Shown here in pieces: positions 17,698 to 30,429 of a stretch of DNA of 64,000 nt; position 1 is the stretch's first letter, and each line of letters starts with the position of its first letter. The stretch covers positions 11,911,016 through 11,975,015 of the forward strand of contig OU342822.1 in NCBI GenBank assembly GCA_910591455.2, given 5' to 3'. Source of the DNA: Pholis gunnellus (taxonomy: Eukaryota > Chordata > Actinopteri > Perciformes > Pholidae). Position numbers and translations under genes: made by a program. The notes below the pieces were generated by a model, which was given only the letters and a program-made list of their open reading frames with translations, did no database searches and was not told the origin of the DNA.

Positions 17698-17752
17698 TGA
17701 CTTCCTGGTTGTCTCCTAACGGGATCATGTGACTGCCTGGAATCTCGCGAGA
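17698..17752 (-). promoter_or_regulatory. ostm1 proximal promoter: ETS core, M-box, TCTCGCGAGA palindrome
   Basis: Within 60-110 bases upstream of the ostm1 ATG lie an ETS-type core (ACTTCCTGG, 17699-17707), an M-box TCATGTGA (17725-17732) and the 10-base palindrome TCTCGCGAGA (17743-17752). MITF/TFE factors bind M-boxes and, from memory, co-regulate Clcn7 and Ostm1 in osteoclasts. TCTCGCGAGA is a known element of housekeeping promoters. Confidence 0.5.
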
Positions 17753-17799
17753 GCAAATCAGCATTTCACGGCATCAGTTCTACTGTGACTTCACACATA

Positions 17800-17835
17800 T
17801 ATATATATATATATATAGGCCTATTTATATTATAT
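17800..17835. repeat. TA microsatellite
   Basis: A (TA)n run of about 9 units, followed by a second TA-rich stretch, immediately upstream of the ostm1 promoter. Confidence 0.8.
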
Positions 17836-18189
17836 ATATGTATGCTTTCAATTTAAGTATATGTTCCCTCACACAGCCTTTTATTTATAGCACTTTTGCC
17901 ACTTAGACTGGAAAAATAAAATGTATCCGATCAATAACAGTATCTCTTGTTCAGAAAAATGCACTTTCTATAAGAATAAGAATATTTATGCAGGCCTATA
18001 AAAATGATATAAACTATAGTATCTACGTATAAGTGAATCACAAAATACAAGTAAGAGTTGAAGCTATTTAGACTGCAGTGTAGGTCACTGTCTACAGTTT
18101 CTGTAAGGGGGTGTGCGTGCGTGCGAGCACGTGCGTGCGAGTTGGAAAGAGATAGCCGCTCCTCCTGGTCTCCTCATTATATAGGGGTT

Positions 18190-18570
18190 TTTGACACCAT
18201 ACAATTGTGCAATGTGCGCTCGGCTAGGAGAAAATAATCACGGAGTCAAGGTAAACGATTTGGGCTCCAATCCTGATTGTGATAATTGTCAAAAACCCCC
18301 TCGAATCAAGCAACCGCAGTCAATGGTCGTTAATGTGAAATTAGTGGCTCTTGATAACTTGCGGGCCGCATCAATTCCGCAGTCATCAGAGCCTAATGAA
18401 AATAAGGGGGGAGAGAATGCACGCGGCATTAGTGGCCTATTCTGATGCCTGCTCACAACTCGAGTGATAAATGTGGATTCTGGCCTCTAATGCTCCTCTC
18501 ACTGCACATGGCACTATTAACTCTTCTTCTCCCCTGACCAGAGTTCACATAATTGTTCAGATGTTCCCCA
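18190..18570. promoter_or_regulatory. Enhancer-like conserved-looking block (desert)
   Basis: A 380-base stretch of even base composition without repeats, holding palindromic and homeodomain-type cores (GATTGTGATAATTGTC, GGCATTAGTGGCC). Nearby DNA is AT-rich and repetitive by contrast. The call rests on texture only. Confidence 0.3.
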
Positions 18571-18719
18571 TTCCTTTATCAGCTATTTTCTAGTCTGGTT
18601 CTCAGAGAGAAGACATGATTACAACCGTAATGATCCTGCTTTTTTCTTATCTTTTTATATTTTTGTGGTCTTATGGACTTGGTTACACTTTAACTTTTGA
18701 AGATGTGTCACAAACACAT

Positions 18720-18800
18720 CTTTCATAGTATTATTATTATTATTTGTTGTTGTTATTGTTATTATCGTCCTTATAATTATTACTATTATTATTAGCCTAA
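18720..18800. repeat. ATT-rich low-complexity tract
   Basis: Imperfect (ATT)n and (GTT)n repeats over about 80 bases. Confidence 0.6.
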
Positions 18801-19239
18801 TGCATACATGTGAATAAAATGTATAGGCTTTAGGTGAGTCTGCACTCATCACATTATTCACTAAGTTTTGGATGTCTCTCCTCTGCAGGCTAATCAGCAG
18901 AGCACCAAGTATAATCGGCATATCATTATTATTTGAGATGACCGTTATTGTCAGATGGCAGAAAATGCCTTCATTAGCATGTGATAGATAGAAAAAACCA
19001 AGAGGACAAAAATCACTAATTAGGCCCATAAATTAGACCATGGTGATGATGAGAGCCCTTCAGGAACGATGGCAGGACTCAGTCCAAGAGGCTCCTCGTG
19101 ATTTTCTGCAGGATATACAGCATAACCATGCAATGAAGACACTGGTCAAAAGAAGGTATATCCTATCATTCAGAGAAAAAAGACCACAAACTAAAGCTGG
19201 ACGGCCCTATATGTCTAAAGATCAACCCTTTAGGGCCTA

Positions 19240-19400
19240 AAGAAGAAGTACTCTGATCTTTTACTCAGCTAAAAGTACAAAAGAAACAATGGAAAAACAG
19301 TCCATTACAAGTTAAAGTATTGCATTAAAAATCACAAGTACAAGTATAAATGAAGAACTATAAGTGTAAATTCTGCAGAAAAAGCAGTCCCTGCTTTGTA
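19240..19400. repeat. Family B repeat fragment
   Basis: Contains AAGTACTCTGATCTTTTACT, followed by AAAAGTACAA and CACAAGTACAAGTATAAATG, matching the AAGTA-rich style of the element at 11130-12785 and the fragment at 29050-29260. Confidence 0.45.
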
Positions 19401-19904
19401 AATGCCAAAGATGTTACAACTTAAATGTTTTCAAATCCTTAAAGCATTATTTACATAGGCCTGTACCTAGAGTAAGATATAGGCCTAAGCTAAGGTAAAG
19501 ATTGTTTGCCCAATTTTGGGATCTGAGATTGTGATTTGAATCTTTTTTGTCCATGTGAAAGTCTCCAACTGGACAATTACAAAAGGGTTAACTCAAACCG
19601 ATTCAGCCTTAAACTTGGCTCTTGGCGTGGGGAGAGAAAATAGGCTAGCTGTAAAGTTATGCAGAAGTTATTCTTCATCCTTCGGGCCGTCCCTAATCCG
19701 CCAAAAACCTCATTCTTTCATCGGAGAACTGTGCCTCCTTTCTTGTTCCCCCCTCTCTATACAACATAAAGTCAGACTGCATTTAATGGTTATGTCGGGA
19801 TGGGAGAGGGGCTTTCTTCTTCCCCTTTTCTCCAGAATATTGCCCTTTTCGTCGTGTGAGTCTCCCAACCCGCAGGGACCCCCATATTATTCCCTCCGCG
19901 TCTG

Positions 19905-20250
19905 ACTCGAATCACAAACTAACCCTGATTTTCACCACTTTGCTGGGAATTGCGGGGAGTGATAATAGAGATTTCGCTTTCATTTTATACGCTTGACTTG
20001 GTTATTGTTGCTTTTCTCCTCTCCCGTGATTCTCCCCTCTTCAGGGATTAGCCCTGACTTCGCCCGCTATACTGGCCGCCGAAGTGCCCCTGAGCCCTGG
20101 GATGACAATTGATGCAGATCAAGGCAGGCCTATTCTGCTCCTTTGAAAAGGACCGAGCTGAGCCGGGTTAAAATGAGGGAGTTTTAATGGAAGAATCGGA
20201 TGCCCCTCAGTTTGCTTCCCACAAATTAATTGCTAGAGTTTTTGTGGGAA
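19905..20250. promoter_or_regulatory. Enhancer-like block (desert)
   Basis: Contains motifs typical of developmental enhancers: GACAATTGATGCAGATCAAG, CCTTTGAAAAGG (a LEF/TCF-like core inside a palindrome) and CCCACAAATTAATTGCTAG. There are no repeats and composition is balanced. It lies between ostm1 and nr2e1, so it could control nr2e1. Inference from texture only. Confidence 0.35.
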
Positions 20251-20340
20251 GATATTGACAAACATTTAGGCTAATATAATAAAGGCTATAGTTCATCTTC
20301 ATCTTATGTAGACCACTGTAGGCGACACAGACCTTCAGAC

Positions 20341-20665
20341 TGCATGACGATGATGATGGTTGGAGTGAGATGATGAAGCTGTTGATGATGGTGATGTCAG
20401 GGATGATAGGTGGACGGTAATGGTAAGTATGATATGTATGTGGAATGATGGAAGAAGATTACTGCGATCGGGTTACGCTTAGAATGACGGCGATGATGAC
20501 AATGATGAGATTAAGTACAGAGATGCTGATGAAGATGATGATGACAATGATATGTATGGTGATTGGAGTGTTGGTGCTGCTGATGAGGTTGAGGAACTAA
20601 AAATGCAGAAAATGATGATGATTTTAATCAGTGAGGAAGATGAGGACGGTGATGCTGAAGATAAG
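20341..20665. repeat. Cryptic GAT/GATGAT repeat
   Basis: Over 300 bases built of GATGAT, GATGATGATG and GGTGATG phrases with many substitutions, purine-rich on the + strand. It is a degenerate trinucleotide satellite without an open frame through it. Confidence 0.7.
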
Positions 20666-20959
20666 ATCAGAATAAGAAACGGCTTTATTGACCAAGTATG
20701 TTTACACAGTTAATTAGTTTAAGTAATGAACATATAGCTGTTATAGGTGCTGATGCTTATATATGAACAACAAATGGACAATTGTATTGATCAATCTATT
20801 GTTCATTGAAAATGCAACTGATTATAAAAGATAAACATTAATGAAACTTACTTTATATACATATGTAGTTTATGTAGAGTAACTTTATCCTCATCATATT
20901 TCAGAGAGAAATATTGTGCTGCATTTAGATGATTTAGTTACTAGTTACTGTTTAAGCTC

Positions 20960-21190
20960 AAACTATGGTGGTTCCCACCTTTTGGGCTTGTGACCCCTTA
21001 CAAAAAAAAGTGTTGTCTGGTTGGGGCCCCCTTGTCATGTTTCAGATGTCTGTGAGTTTTTTGGCAGTTCCACCAAAGAGGGATTTCTCTTCTAAATGTC
21101 TCAGATGGTTTCAGTTAGAAAACTTTTTCCAAGTTTTCCCTCAAAGAGGTAAAACTCTACTATATTTCGCAAAATAAGCGAAGGTTAGAG
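20960..21190. repeat. Teleost interspersed repeat ('GGGCTTGTGACCCCTTA')
   Basis: Reads TGGTTCCCACCTTTTGGGC, then TTGTGACCCCTTA, TCATGTTTCAGATGTCTG and TTCCACCAAAGAGGGATTTC. I recognise this series from memory as a very common fish repeat; its class is not certain. Two overlapping open frames here are by-products. Confidence 0.6.
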
Positions 21191-24100
21191 ATGAGTCTGA
21201 AACATTTGCATCGCAGAACTTAAATCTCCCATTAATCATCTCACAGCCCTTCAGATATAGCGTATGTCTCTTTAGACCAAAACACCTGCTAAAAGCATAT
21301 AAAATCCTAAAACTGAATGGCGCTGAGTTCTCTTCCTCCCGCCAGAGCTTCCCGATCTGGGTCTGTCTGTGCCGGGCTGGTTGCTGCCGGAGGCCCCGCT
21401 GTTTGGGCTGAAGGAGTTTCTGGTGAACCTGCATGATTTCATGTGATTTTCGACCTGGTGACACCAATGACAAGCATTAAGAATAACTACAAATAGCCAA
21501 TCTTCTCGCTGATGGTCTCGTTTACTTAGGTCATATAGAGGCATCAGTATTAAATTGAGACTGTTTCACACTGAGTTAAACGCTCCTCACAATAACTTTA
21601 AGAATTATTTTAAATGCATCACTTTTAAGAGTAAGAATGAAGAAGAGAAGAAGGATGGATGTGCTGGACTGCGGCTGTGTTACTGCAATCCATCAGCTCT
21701 ACAGGTGTTGCTATCTTATCACTGCAACAGTTTGAAACAGTCTGACTGTGCAGATCTGCTCATCACTAGCACGTCACACAAGAAAAGGTTTCAGTATTTG
21801 CTGTGTCTCCCCCAATCAGGCATCTCTGCAGCACTGTGAGAAGTTAATCTTTGTTGACAGTGTGTTGTGCATTCTTCCGTGGGCCGGTTGGGTTGGGACC
21901 ACTCCTGGAAAGCCTGGTCTGTGCTCATATAGAGGGGGATAATTACCAAACACGCAGCCGACAGCAGCGACACAAAAGCCGCTTTGACTTCCTCACTGCT
22001 GGTCGCCTCCAGGGGATGGTCCCGCTCCCTGCTCACCCTGCTCACCCAGACCACTTCTCATCACTCCTGAGAGGCAGAGACGTCTTGTTCCATAACAAGA
22101 CATGAAACTGACTTCTTTCAGCTCCAGTGAACTGGACATAAACCCCGACTGACAACCTCCAGTGCCCAAACAGAACAGGGAGAGGACGGGTGGGCCGGGA
22201 CAGAGGACAAGAGAGGGGTGGGGGCGGCACAGGGCGCACTAAATAAAGTTGTTATTCACTTTAATCTTACTTCTTGAGGGGAAAACCACACCAAAGCTAC
22301 TGAAGTTCAAAACTAATGTAGGCTTATCGAGTTCCAAAATACCAACAGTGCGACAATTGCATTTTGACAGTTTTGGACCTCATTCACGGATGTTTGTCAA
22401 CTTTTTATGAGTAAATTTATGATTTCTCTCCCCGGTCCTCTCAGAGCCATCTTTCTCTCTCAGAGCTCAGCGTGTTACAGCATTGAAAGCACGACGTGCT
22501 GTAAATGTAATGGGCCGGGAGTGATTGTTTCTGACAAGCAACAAAACACATCGTCCCTCCCCTCAAATTAGTCCCCCAGGAGGGGGTGGGGTGAGGGGTT
22601 CATGTCCCAGGAGACACATCGGCAGACAGCATGCCAGCATATAGTATAAGCATGCATGTGACTTCCAGCGTCTAACCCAGACCCACACTGGTGTATTGCT
22701 TTGCTGGGTCCAGTTATTCAGTGGGTTATTGCGACTGTAAACAAAGCCAAGTTGATTTATGTTTTCCCCCTTAAACATCTCTCTTATGCCAGTTTAGTAT
22801 TTGCTATGAATTAATAGAATAAAGTTGGTTTAACAGCTTAAAGAAAAATCCTAACTAAAATATAATTATCATGACAACCATATATGATGCAGCCACTGCT
22901 AAAAATCTTATCTTCCAGTTAAATTACATTACTATTATTTTGAGATTTTCAAATTATTAATTGCACTGAAAGTAAACACAAAAAATTACTTTTTCTTTGA
23001 AAACTAAATTTATGAGGCAAGACTTTATTTATTTTATTTATTTATTTTGCTGAACCTTTCGAACATTAGTTTTAATGTTTGCCACAATATTTGCTTTTCA
23101 ATTGTTAACAACTTTTGTTGAAATTACACTCAATACATAAAATTAAAGTTACCCTTTGGAGTTTAAATTGAGTTTTACGATCGTCAGTAAACTTGTGTTC
23201 TGCACGCTTGAGGCCGATAACAAACATGTCAAATCTATAAAACATTTCCGTTCAAAATAGGACTCCAGCATCGGCTTGTGCAGGTGGATGCTATAATTTA
23301 TTGATACAATGTTCATGCCCTTTTTGTAAAATAATTAATATTAACTGGTCAACAATCATTTTTAATTTGTAAACAAATATAATAAACTATATTATGAATC
23401 TACTCTTTTGATTTGCAGAATATGATTTTACTGGGCAAACATTTTCTAAATATTTACATTTTCAGATGAAGGGTTTGATATCTGTAAATAATAAAATAAT
23501 TGTTTAACTATAGCACATTTAGTCTTAAAGCTTTTTGGGCATTATCTATAGTAATATTAATGGTCCAAAATGATGTGAAATTGCTTAGTATTAGGTCACA
23601 ATCCTTCAAATTTTCTTGGAGGAGGCCCCCCAAACCCTCCATCTCCTAGTATATGTTATTCACTGTGGGAATCAGAATGTAACAATGACTGCTGACCGCC
23701 AACACGTGAATAAAGGGATTTCTTGAACATGTTTTTTTTTCCACCTAAAGCACTGGAAATAAATAATCCAACAAAACCTCTCAGTAATTGAAAGTCAAAT
23801 TCAAATATAGGTATACTTAAGGTAGGTATAATAAAAGTTTAGGGGGGAAAACTAAATGCAAAAGTGGAGCACCTGAGGCAGCACAGAAATCTATTGCTGT
23901 GGGCATGTGCATAAAAAGAGAAAGTGTTCAGCCAAAATAGAGCCCTCTGAAAATACGCTGGCACCACAAGGTATGAAGTTAAGGTAAAGTGATGTACAAG
24001 TTGCTGCTATATGTATCATTGAACATAGAATGAAATAAAAAGGCAACAACAAAACCTTGCACTAGAAATAGAGTGAATAGAGTTAAATCCTAGGTGGAAA

Positions 24101-24700
24101 TCATTTTATTTTTTCAAAATCAAGGTATTGTCAAAAAGGGCTGTGTTGACATAAAATTAAAAGTTGTTTCTTAACTTCGTAAAAGCAGAGGAACCGCATT
24201 ACAGCTCCAAGTTATCCAGTTATATTATTCATAGTGGGCCAGGGGATGAATAGGCAGTTAGACTGGGAAGAAAAGGCAGTTAGCTTGTCTGTTAGCAAGG
24301 GGTTAGCTTTAAAGCAAGCCCTGATTTGTGAACGAAGGAGTGGGAGGAGTGGTGGAGGGCTTGGCGTTCAGGAAAGCCTCTCCTGGGCCAGAAGAAAAGG
24401 ATTTGGCCCAGATGCACGCAGCGATGTTAACTTTGAGTGGCCCCTGTGGCTCAAGCTCAGTACCCCCTCCTTCTTACTTCCCAAGCCCCCAGGTTGCCTT
24501 TGCATGACATCATCCCCAAACTATGCCCCCCATACCCATGTGAATCTGAGCTGTCACAATCGCCAGCCACCCCCACACACACACACATTAAACTGTACTG
24601 TGCCGCAAACCCATACGTTTCTTCCACCCCCCCCCTCCCCCCTTTTCCCTCTCTTCTTCTACCACCAATCTCCTCCCTTCTTCTTCTTTTTTAACCCCCA
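21191..24700. other. Desert DNA, nothing coding recognised
   Basis: Open frames up to 160 codons (24234-24716) have no domain and low-complexity ends. 23029-23048 is a TTTA-type low-complexity tract. 24600-24660 is a long pyrimidine tract. Confidence 0.45.
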
Positions 24701-24714
24701 GAAAGGCATTGTTT

Positions 24715-25130
24715 GAGTCAGGGCTTGATCAAAAAACTGTTGCCCGCCAACCACAGGGCTTTCTGTAAATTCAATAAGGCCACCTTAAAGATTTTCCTAA
24801 TTAATGGATGACATCTTTGGCTGGAGGAGAGGCTAGGCATTCTGCTCCAGCTCGCTCTTTGTTCGCCTCCTAATTAACTTTCCTAGGTCACTCAGGTCCC
24901 CGCAACCTGAGAGTGAAGAGCCCCCATTGAGGAGGGAGTTGTAAACTTACTTTTTTTGCCTCGGCACTTAAAAGGGGAAAGCAACTATAGGGAACAGAAA
25001 ATATCCTATTTAAGTCCTTTGTGAGTGAACTGCTTGCACATGTTCCAATAAAGGAAGTCTTCTAAATAAGCTGCCATGTTGCTCTCCGCTCCCCCTCTTT
25101 CTCCCTTATCCCACCTCTTTCACTCCCAGC
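24715..25130. promoter_or_regulatory. Enhancer-like block upstream of nr2e1
   Basis: A 400-base repeat-free stretch with several homeodomain and TCF-type cores: GGGCTTGATCAAAAAACTGT, CCTAATTAATGG, CCTAATTAACTTTCC and CAATAAGGCCACCTTAAAG. The layout resembles a vertebrate conserved non-coding element. No conservation test could be run. Confidence 0.4.
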
Positions 25131-28089
25131 TCCACAGAAAGGTTATGAATGATAGCTCTGGGTTGAGGGGGGGTAAAGGGCCAAAGGACAGCATCTGGGC
25201 ATTGTGGAATTGTGAGCATCTGAAACTTTGAGGGAATTTGAGGATGGGAAAGCACCGAGCTCCAGGGTGGTGGGGTGGATGATTGAGAAAATGTGGTGAA
25301 TATGAGAAAAAAAAAACAAGTGCCTCTTTGCCCTCATCATTGTTTGGGTGTTTCTAAAGGACCACATGTCTCCCAGCCGCTTTCATCACTCTTCATCTTT
25401 ATCTTTCAAAGTTAAAAGAAAAAACATAGTCCTACTGAAACACAGCTACATATGAAATAGCTTCACATAACACCGATTCTGTAACTGACCTTCATTCCTT
25501 AAAACCAGACACAGATAAGAGACAACATGCATTGTGTTGTCATATTTTGTTTTAAATATGTTTTCTTGTAATTTAATTGACATTAAAGAAGCATATTTGC
25601 GATGTCCTGGTAGCTATTTATGTGTGTGAATGGGAGCGACCTTAAATCACACATGTGAGAACGTTTGCAGCAACCTGGCTCCCTCATTACACCTGAAACT
25701 GTTCAATGAATAAACACTTTGTCCACAGTTTTGTAGTATATGTCATGCAGTTTTGTATTTGTATGAAGGCCCATCTAGGGGCGGGAATTGCAAACTAGCT
25801 CAGACTATAAGTGATTAAACATAGCATTTTAGGCAATAAATGAGAGGTAAATAAGAATATTAAAGAGATTAGACACAAAAAAAATGTATAAAATCAAATA
25901 AATAAGTAAATAAATAATGACAAAAAGGGGGAAAATGTATGATATGTTTGCACCACCATTACCTTTTAGACAATGTTCATCAATGAAGTGTTTACAAGTA
26001 TATTGAGGGGGCCAAAGGTTGCATCACAAATTCTCATGTGATTAAAGCTTTCACTGTTTGTCGATGTGTGTTTGACCCTTAGGAAGACCAGTGTGCAGTC
26101 AACAGGCCCTGGTCTAGTGTGTAATCATGTAGCCATGAAAGCATAGCTTTTAAAACGTTGCACTGGCCTGATGAAGATCCTTGATCATAATGTTGTGTCT
26201 CCACTAAACTCAGCGCTGACAGTGTGCTGGAATTCAACATTTTCCTTCACATACTTTCAGTTTCCTATACACACTTCTACAATTAGAGCTTCTTCCATTG
26301 TTATTCATTCCACTTTAGAGTGCATTTGAATGTATACACTATCAGCCTCACATTTTATGAAAACTAATCTTCCTTGACTTCACACTGAAAACATCTTATA
26401 GCACAATCACAGCAAAATCCAATATTTTGTCAGGTTTAACTAAAGTGACCACAAATCTTACCGTGCCAATTATCCACTATAAGGGACTATATACAAAGTA
26501 TATCCGTCACCAACCTACAAATACCACATGCTCATCAATATTCTCATCATGTCACCTGACACACACTTGTCCACTGACCTAGATCTGCTCTCCAAAGAGC
26601 CTCATCACACACATTACACCCCAGTCTGATTCTTTCTATGCACCACCGGTCCCCAGTGGGTCTGGGTGTGTATTAAGACCTATGAGGTGAGTGTGAGCCT
26701 CCTGATGACAGCTCCTGTGCTGCAGGGTCCCTGAGGGTTAATGACGAGTGGAAACTGTGACCCCAGACTGTGACCGTTGAACCTGACCTGTGGAGCCGGC
26801 GGGATAACATCAGGGGAAGCGGGGCAAAAGCAAGACTGACTGCTGAACAGAGCAGGATAAACAGCAGAAGGACTGTCAGAGTGACTCCAGGTGAAGTGCT
26901 GCTGACGACAGCCATTCTGTGGTTAATCTGTCTGACGGCCGAGACCACTGTTCACACCGCTGCTGCTTTTTAAAGACATTTAGAAACTGTGTGTGCATGG
27001 AAGGCACATATACATGAAACTCTCTTTTTGTGTGCCACTGACAGGCAGCAAACTGTTAAAGTACCCCTCCAATCAAAAATGTTTTATTTGCCTATCTCCA
27101 CTTGGATGTTTGACCTTTGACCACTATGCAGAGTTTTAGGTTTTACACTGATCAATGGTGTCACAAAATGGTGTGCTTTAGATAAAGTTGATAAATGTGA
27201 GGTATTTATGTTTAAATATCTAATACAATAAAGGAAAAAAGTGATAAATTGCCTGTTCGGGTTAGAGTTTTGAAGTTACTCCAACATTAATATTCAAAGC
27301 AAGAGCTTAATGAGCGTCCATGTTCTACTGAACATGTATAAATAATGTAATTATGTGCATGCAGACGTAGAAAAGTATGAATAAGTTTGAATAAAGTAAC
27401 ATTACAATGTGTTGTATTTGCTTTATCGTACGCTGTTCTTAAGTTTACCCATTGTTTACCTTCTGGCACTGTAGATTAACCCTTGTTGTGTAAATTGTAA
27501 CAAAAGTTGTTGTTGTGAAATATTATCATCATTATTGGAGGGTGTGATGGAAACAACATTTAAGAGGATTACCAAGAAAAGACATAAAACATGTAACATG
27601 AAATTGACCTGTAGTCTTAAAACTCAAACTCCACCAGTGCAAATAAAATAGACACACCAATTTACATAAAATAATGGATTAATAGCCCAAGTAAGTGTCA
27701 CCTCACTCCATACATAAACTAACCTGACCCCGAAATATAAATGTTGTTTTCGTCAACTTCATTGTCAATGAAAATGAAAGCTTTCGCTACCTTATGCACA
27801 TTTCACCTACACATCTAGTCAACATAGTCACCTCTGCAAGAATAAAACCTGTTTTTTCAACTCTGGCCAATCCTGGCATTTTCACACACCACTTGCAGGC
27901 AGAATATTAAATGAACTGTAGATACATTGATCACATTGCAGGCTCCTTGGCTCTCACAAGTTTGTCTTTGCAGTGTGAACAGACTAAGCCCCTCTACTCA
28001 GCTGTCATAATTTGTTAACGAGCCTTTTCAGGGAGGGAAAAAAGAAAAAGAGAAGACAGAAAAAAAAGAAAAGAAGGCTCTTCACGAGT

Positions 28090-28745
28090 GACTGAAAGCA
28101 GAGGTCCATCCAGAGGGAACCCAGGGGCGACATCAGACCGATTTCAGACCAGCCCGTGATGGCATCTCTGTATATTTTAATATTAATGATCCCGGCCGCA
28201 AAGCCGCCTCTAAGCCTCCAACAGGTGCCCCAGTCCCACTCGAGTCTGAAAAACCGGGATCATTCAACACCCCACTATCCGCCACCACCACCGGGAATCA
28301 AAGACTGCAAATGAGGAGGATGACGGCGCAGAAGAGGGGAAAACACATTAAAAAGTGGAAGAGCAGTTAGAGAGTCAGCCATCTCTTGCAAATAAGTTTT
28401 TGAGTCACTTTCCCCAGCTGAAACACCGGTCGATATTCCCCCCACCCCTTGAGAAAGAGATTGACTTTTGTTTGGAGTTTGTGAGAAGTGGGAATCAGAA
28501 GCGGGACAATGGGACTCCCCACAGTGAGAGGCTGAGAGGAGCCATCTCAAATCAGTCAGCCAGAGGACTGACTAATCCGTCCATTGTCCCTCCCCAGCCA
28601 CCGGCCGCACATCAACACATTCGCCCCCCATTGTCCCCCACCCTCATGCAGCGGGATTTGCTCTCCCCAACAGCCAGTTTTGTCCACGGCAGTTCGAGCG
28701 GAAGTTTCTCACTGACAATTTGCCCCAAATAGATTTGTCAGAGCG
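28090..28745. promoter_or_regulatory. Enhancer-like block with SOX-type motif triplet
   Basis: Repeat-free, GC-balanced stretch about 5.4-6 kb upstream of nr2e1, containing ATTTTAATATTAATGATCCC and a triplet of SOX-type motifs: ACAATGG (28506-28512), CCATTGT (28581-28587) and CCATTGT (28628-28634). The 125-codon open frame across it has no recognisable domain. Confidence 0.4.
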
Positions 28746-29049
28746 TCCAACTGCACCGCACCGACTTGTGGGTTTCTGGGTTTGGGTTCTGGGTCTGTGT
28801 TTTATTGGTGGAACTCTTCCACGGAGAGGCCTTGGCGTGTGTGTACATGTGCACGAGTTTGCATGTGTGCGTGCAGAGGTGTGTCTGGGCGTAGATTACG
28901 CCCAGAGATGGTGGGACTGGGGTAAAGTCACTGTGGTGTTCCTGAGGGACCGGGATCTCTCCTCACTGGGTGCACTGGGATTACTAAGAACATCTGACAC
29001 CTCTGTAAACTTCTGTATGGCATTCAACAGCCACTGGGCCACCAGCAGC

Positions 29050-29260
29050 GTTGGGAGAAGTTTTACAATCTTTTATTGAAGTAAAAGTATAAAATCACAC
29101 ACTGAAAATATTCCATTAAAAGTCATGCATTCAAAATCATAAGTGAAGTGTGAAAGTATAACCAGGAGAATGAACTTAATGTATCACAAGTAAAATGTGA
29201 GATTTGTATTGTTATATATCACATCATTAGATTATTATACCTCTTGCATTCAAATTGCAT
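29050..29260. repeat. Family B repeat fragment
   Basis: Starts GTTGGGAGAAGTTTTACAAT, followed by GAAGTAAAAGTATAAAATCA and repeated AAGT phrases, similar to 11130-12785 and 19240-19400. Confidence 0.45.
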
Positions 29261-29289
29261 CTGTAGCTGCTTGAAGGGGGGGCTATGCA

Positions 29290-29480
29290 TTTCGGACTTA
29301 AGCTAATGATTATTGTCATTATGGATCAATTATTTTCTTGATTTGTTAGCTGATTCATTTTTGGTTTTGTAAAAAAATCTGAACATAGTGAACAATTACA
29401 ATGCTTGTATTTTCCAACCAAATAGTCCAAACCTCAAAATCAGTAAGAATACATCAGAATTGAAATAATCAAAACCTCAA
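29290..29480. repeat. Family A repeat (copy 2)
   Basis: GATTATTGTCATTATGGATC followed by AATTATTTTCTTGATTTG parallels the copy at 1455-1720. Confidence 0.5.
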
Positions 29481-30368
29481 ATTTGAGAAGAACCATGAAA
29501 TGTTTGAACTGGAATAATTGAGTAAGAACGTAGTTATACCACCACAGGCCACCAGAACTAAAAAAAAATGAAAGGCCATTCATCAGTGAAAGCATGTAAT
29601 CACACATATGTGTTATCATCAGGTGTGACTGCTGCTTATGACTTGAAAGTAAACAGTTGAAATGTTTATACTGGACAATGTAGTCTGAGTTATTTCTTGG
29701 GTTGACTTAAATGCATTTGTTTATTCACTAAAGCCAGAGTGTAAAGACAAAAAACAACACGTTCCACTTGTTTATCTTAACTCAGTGGAAGGTAGGTAAA
29801 TGAAAAACAAACATTCAATGATACATCTTTTTTTTTATTATTGGATCCAATTAAAGTCAACTTACTTTATTTCACATGGTCAATCCACCCAGTTAATACT
29901 GCTTTCCATTGAGTCCTACACATAACAAACAATAAACACATCAAAAGGTCAGTACAGTCTGTTGATGGTGTCCAGATTTCAGGTTCCATCTGAAAGCCAG
30001 TAGTTTACTTTGTTTCCTTGTCGAACAAATGTCTGATATATGTTCATGATTTAGCTTTCAAGTAAAGGCTCCAATTGAGGAGAGTTCATCTTAAAGTTTT
30101 GATTAGTCTTATGTAGTTAAAGGCTTATTATGTTGCATGGGAGAGCAGTCACCAAAAGAGCGATTACTGGATTAGGAGACTAAGTCAAGATCACACCCAA
30201 GACACATTTCTCCTGAGGGAGAAATAATAAAGGCTCATCTATCTATCAGCTCTGCAACACTGACTGCATGAGGCAAAGATGGATTGATTAAAATACAATG
30301 ATTTTACATATAGACTCATGTAAACATAACACAATTTGAACTGCATCGTCACTGAATATCTTTGAAGA

Positions 30369-30429
30369 ACATTTTGAATAAGCACGCGGACAGTTAATTG
30401 AATGACATTTTGAATAAGCACGCGGACAG
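30369..30429. repeat. Short direct duplication (25 bases, period 36)
   Basis: The 25-base phrase beginning ACATTTTGAATAAGCACGCG occurs at 30369-30393 and again, identical, at 30405-30429. Confidence 0.85.

Noticed and set aside
24234..24716. 160-codon open frame on the + strand
   Set aside because: No recognisable domain, and it ends in proline/histidine/phenylalanine low complexity made by CA and pyrimidine tracts. It borders an enhancer-like block.
28355..28732. 125-codon open frame
   Set aside because: The stretch looks like non-coding regulatory DNA; the peptide has no recognisable domain and no start context.
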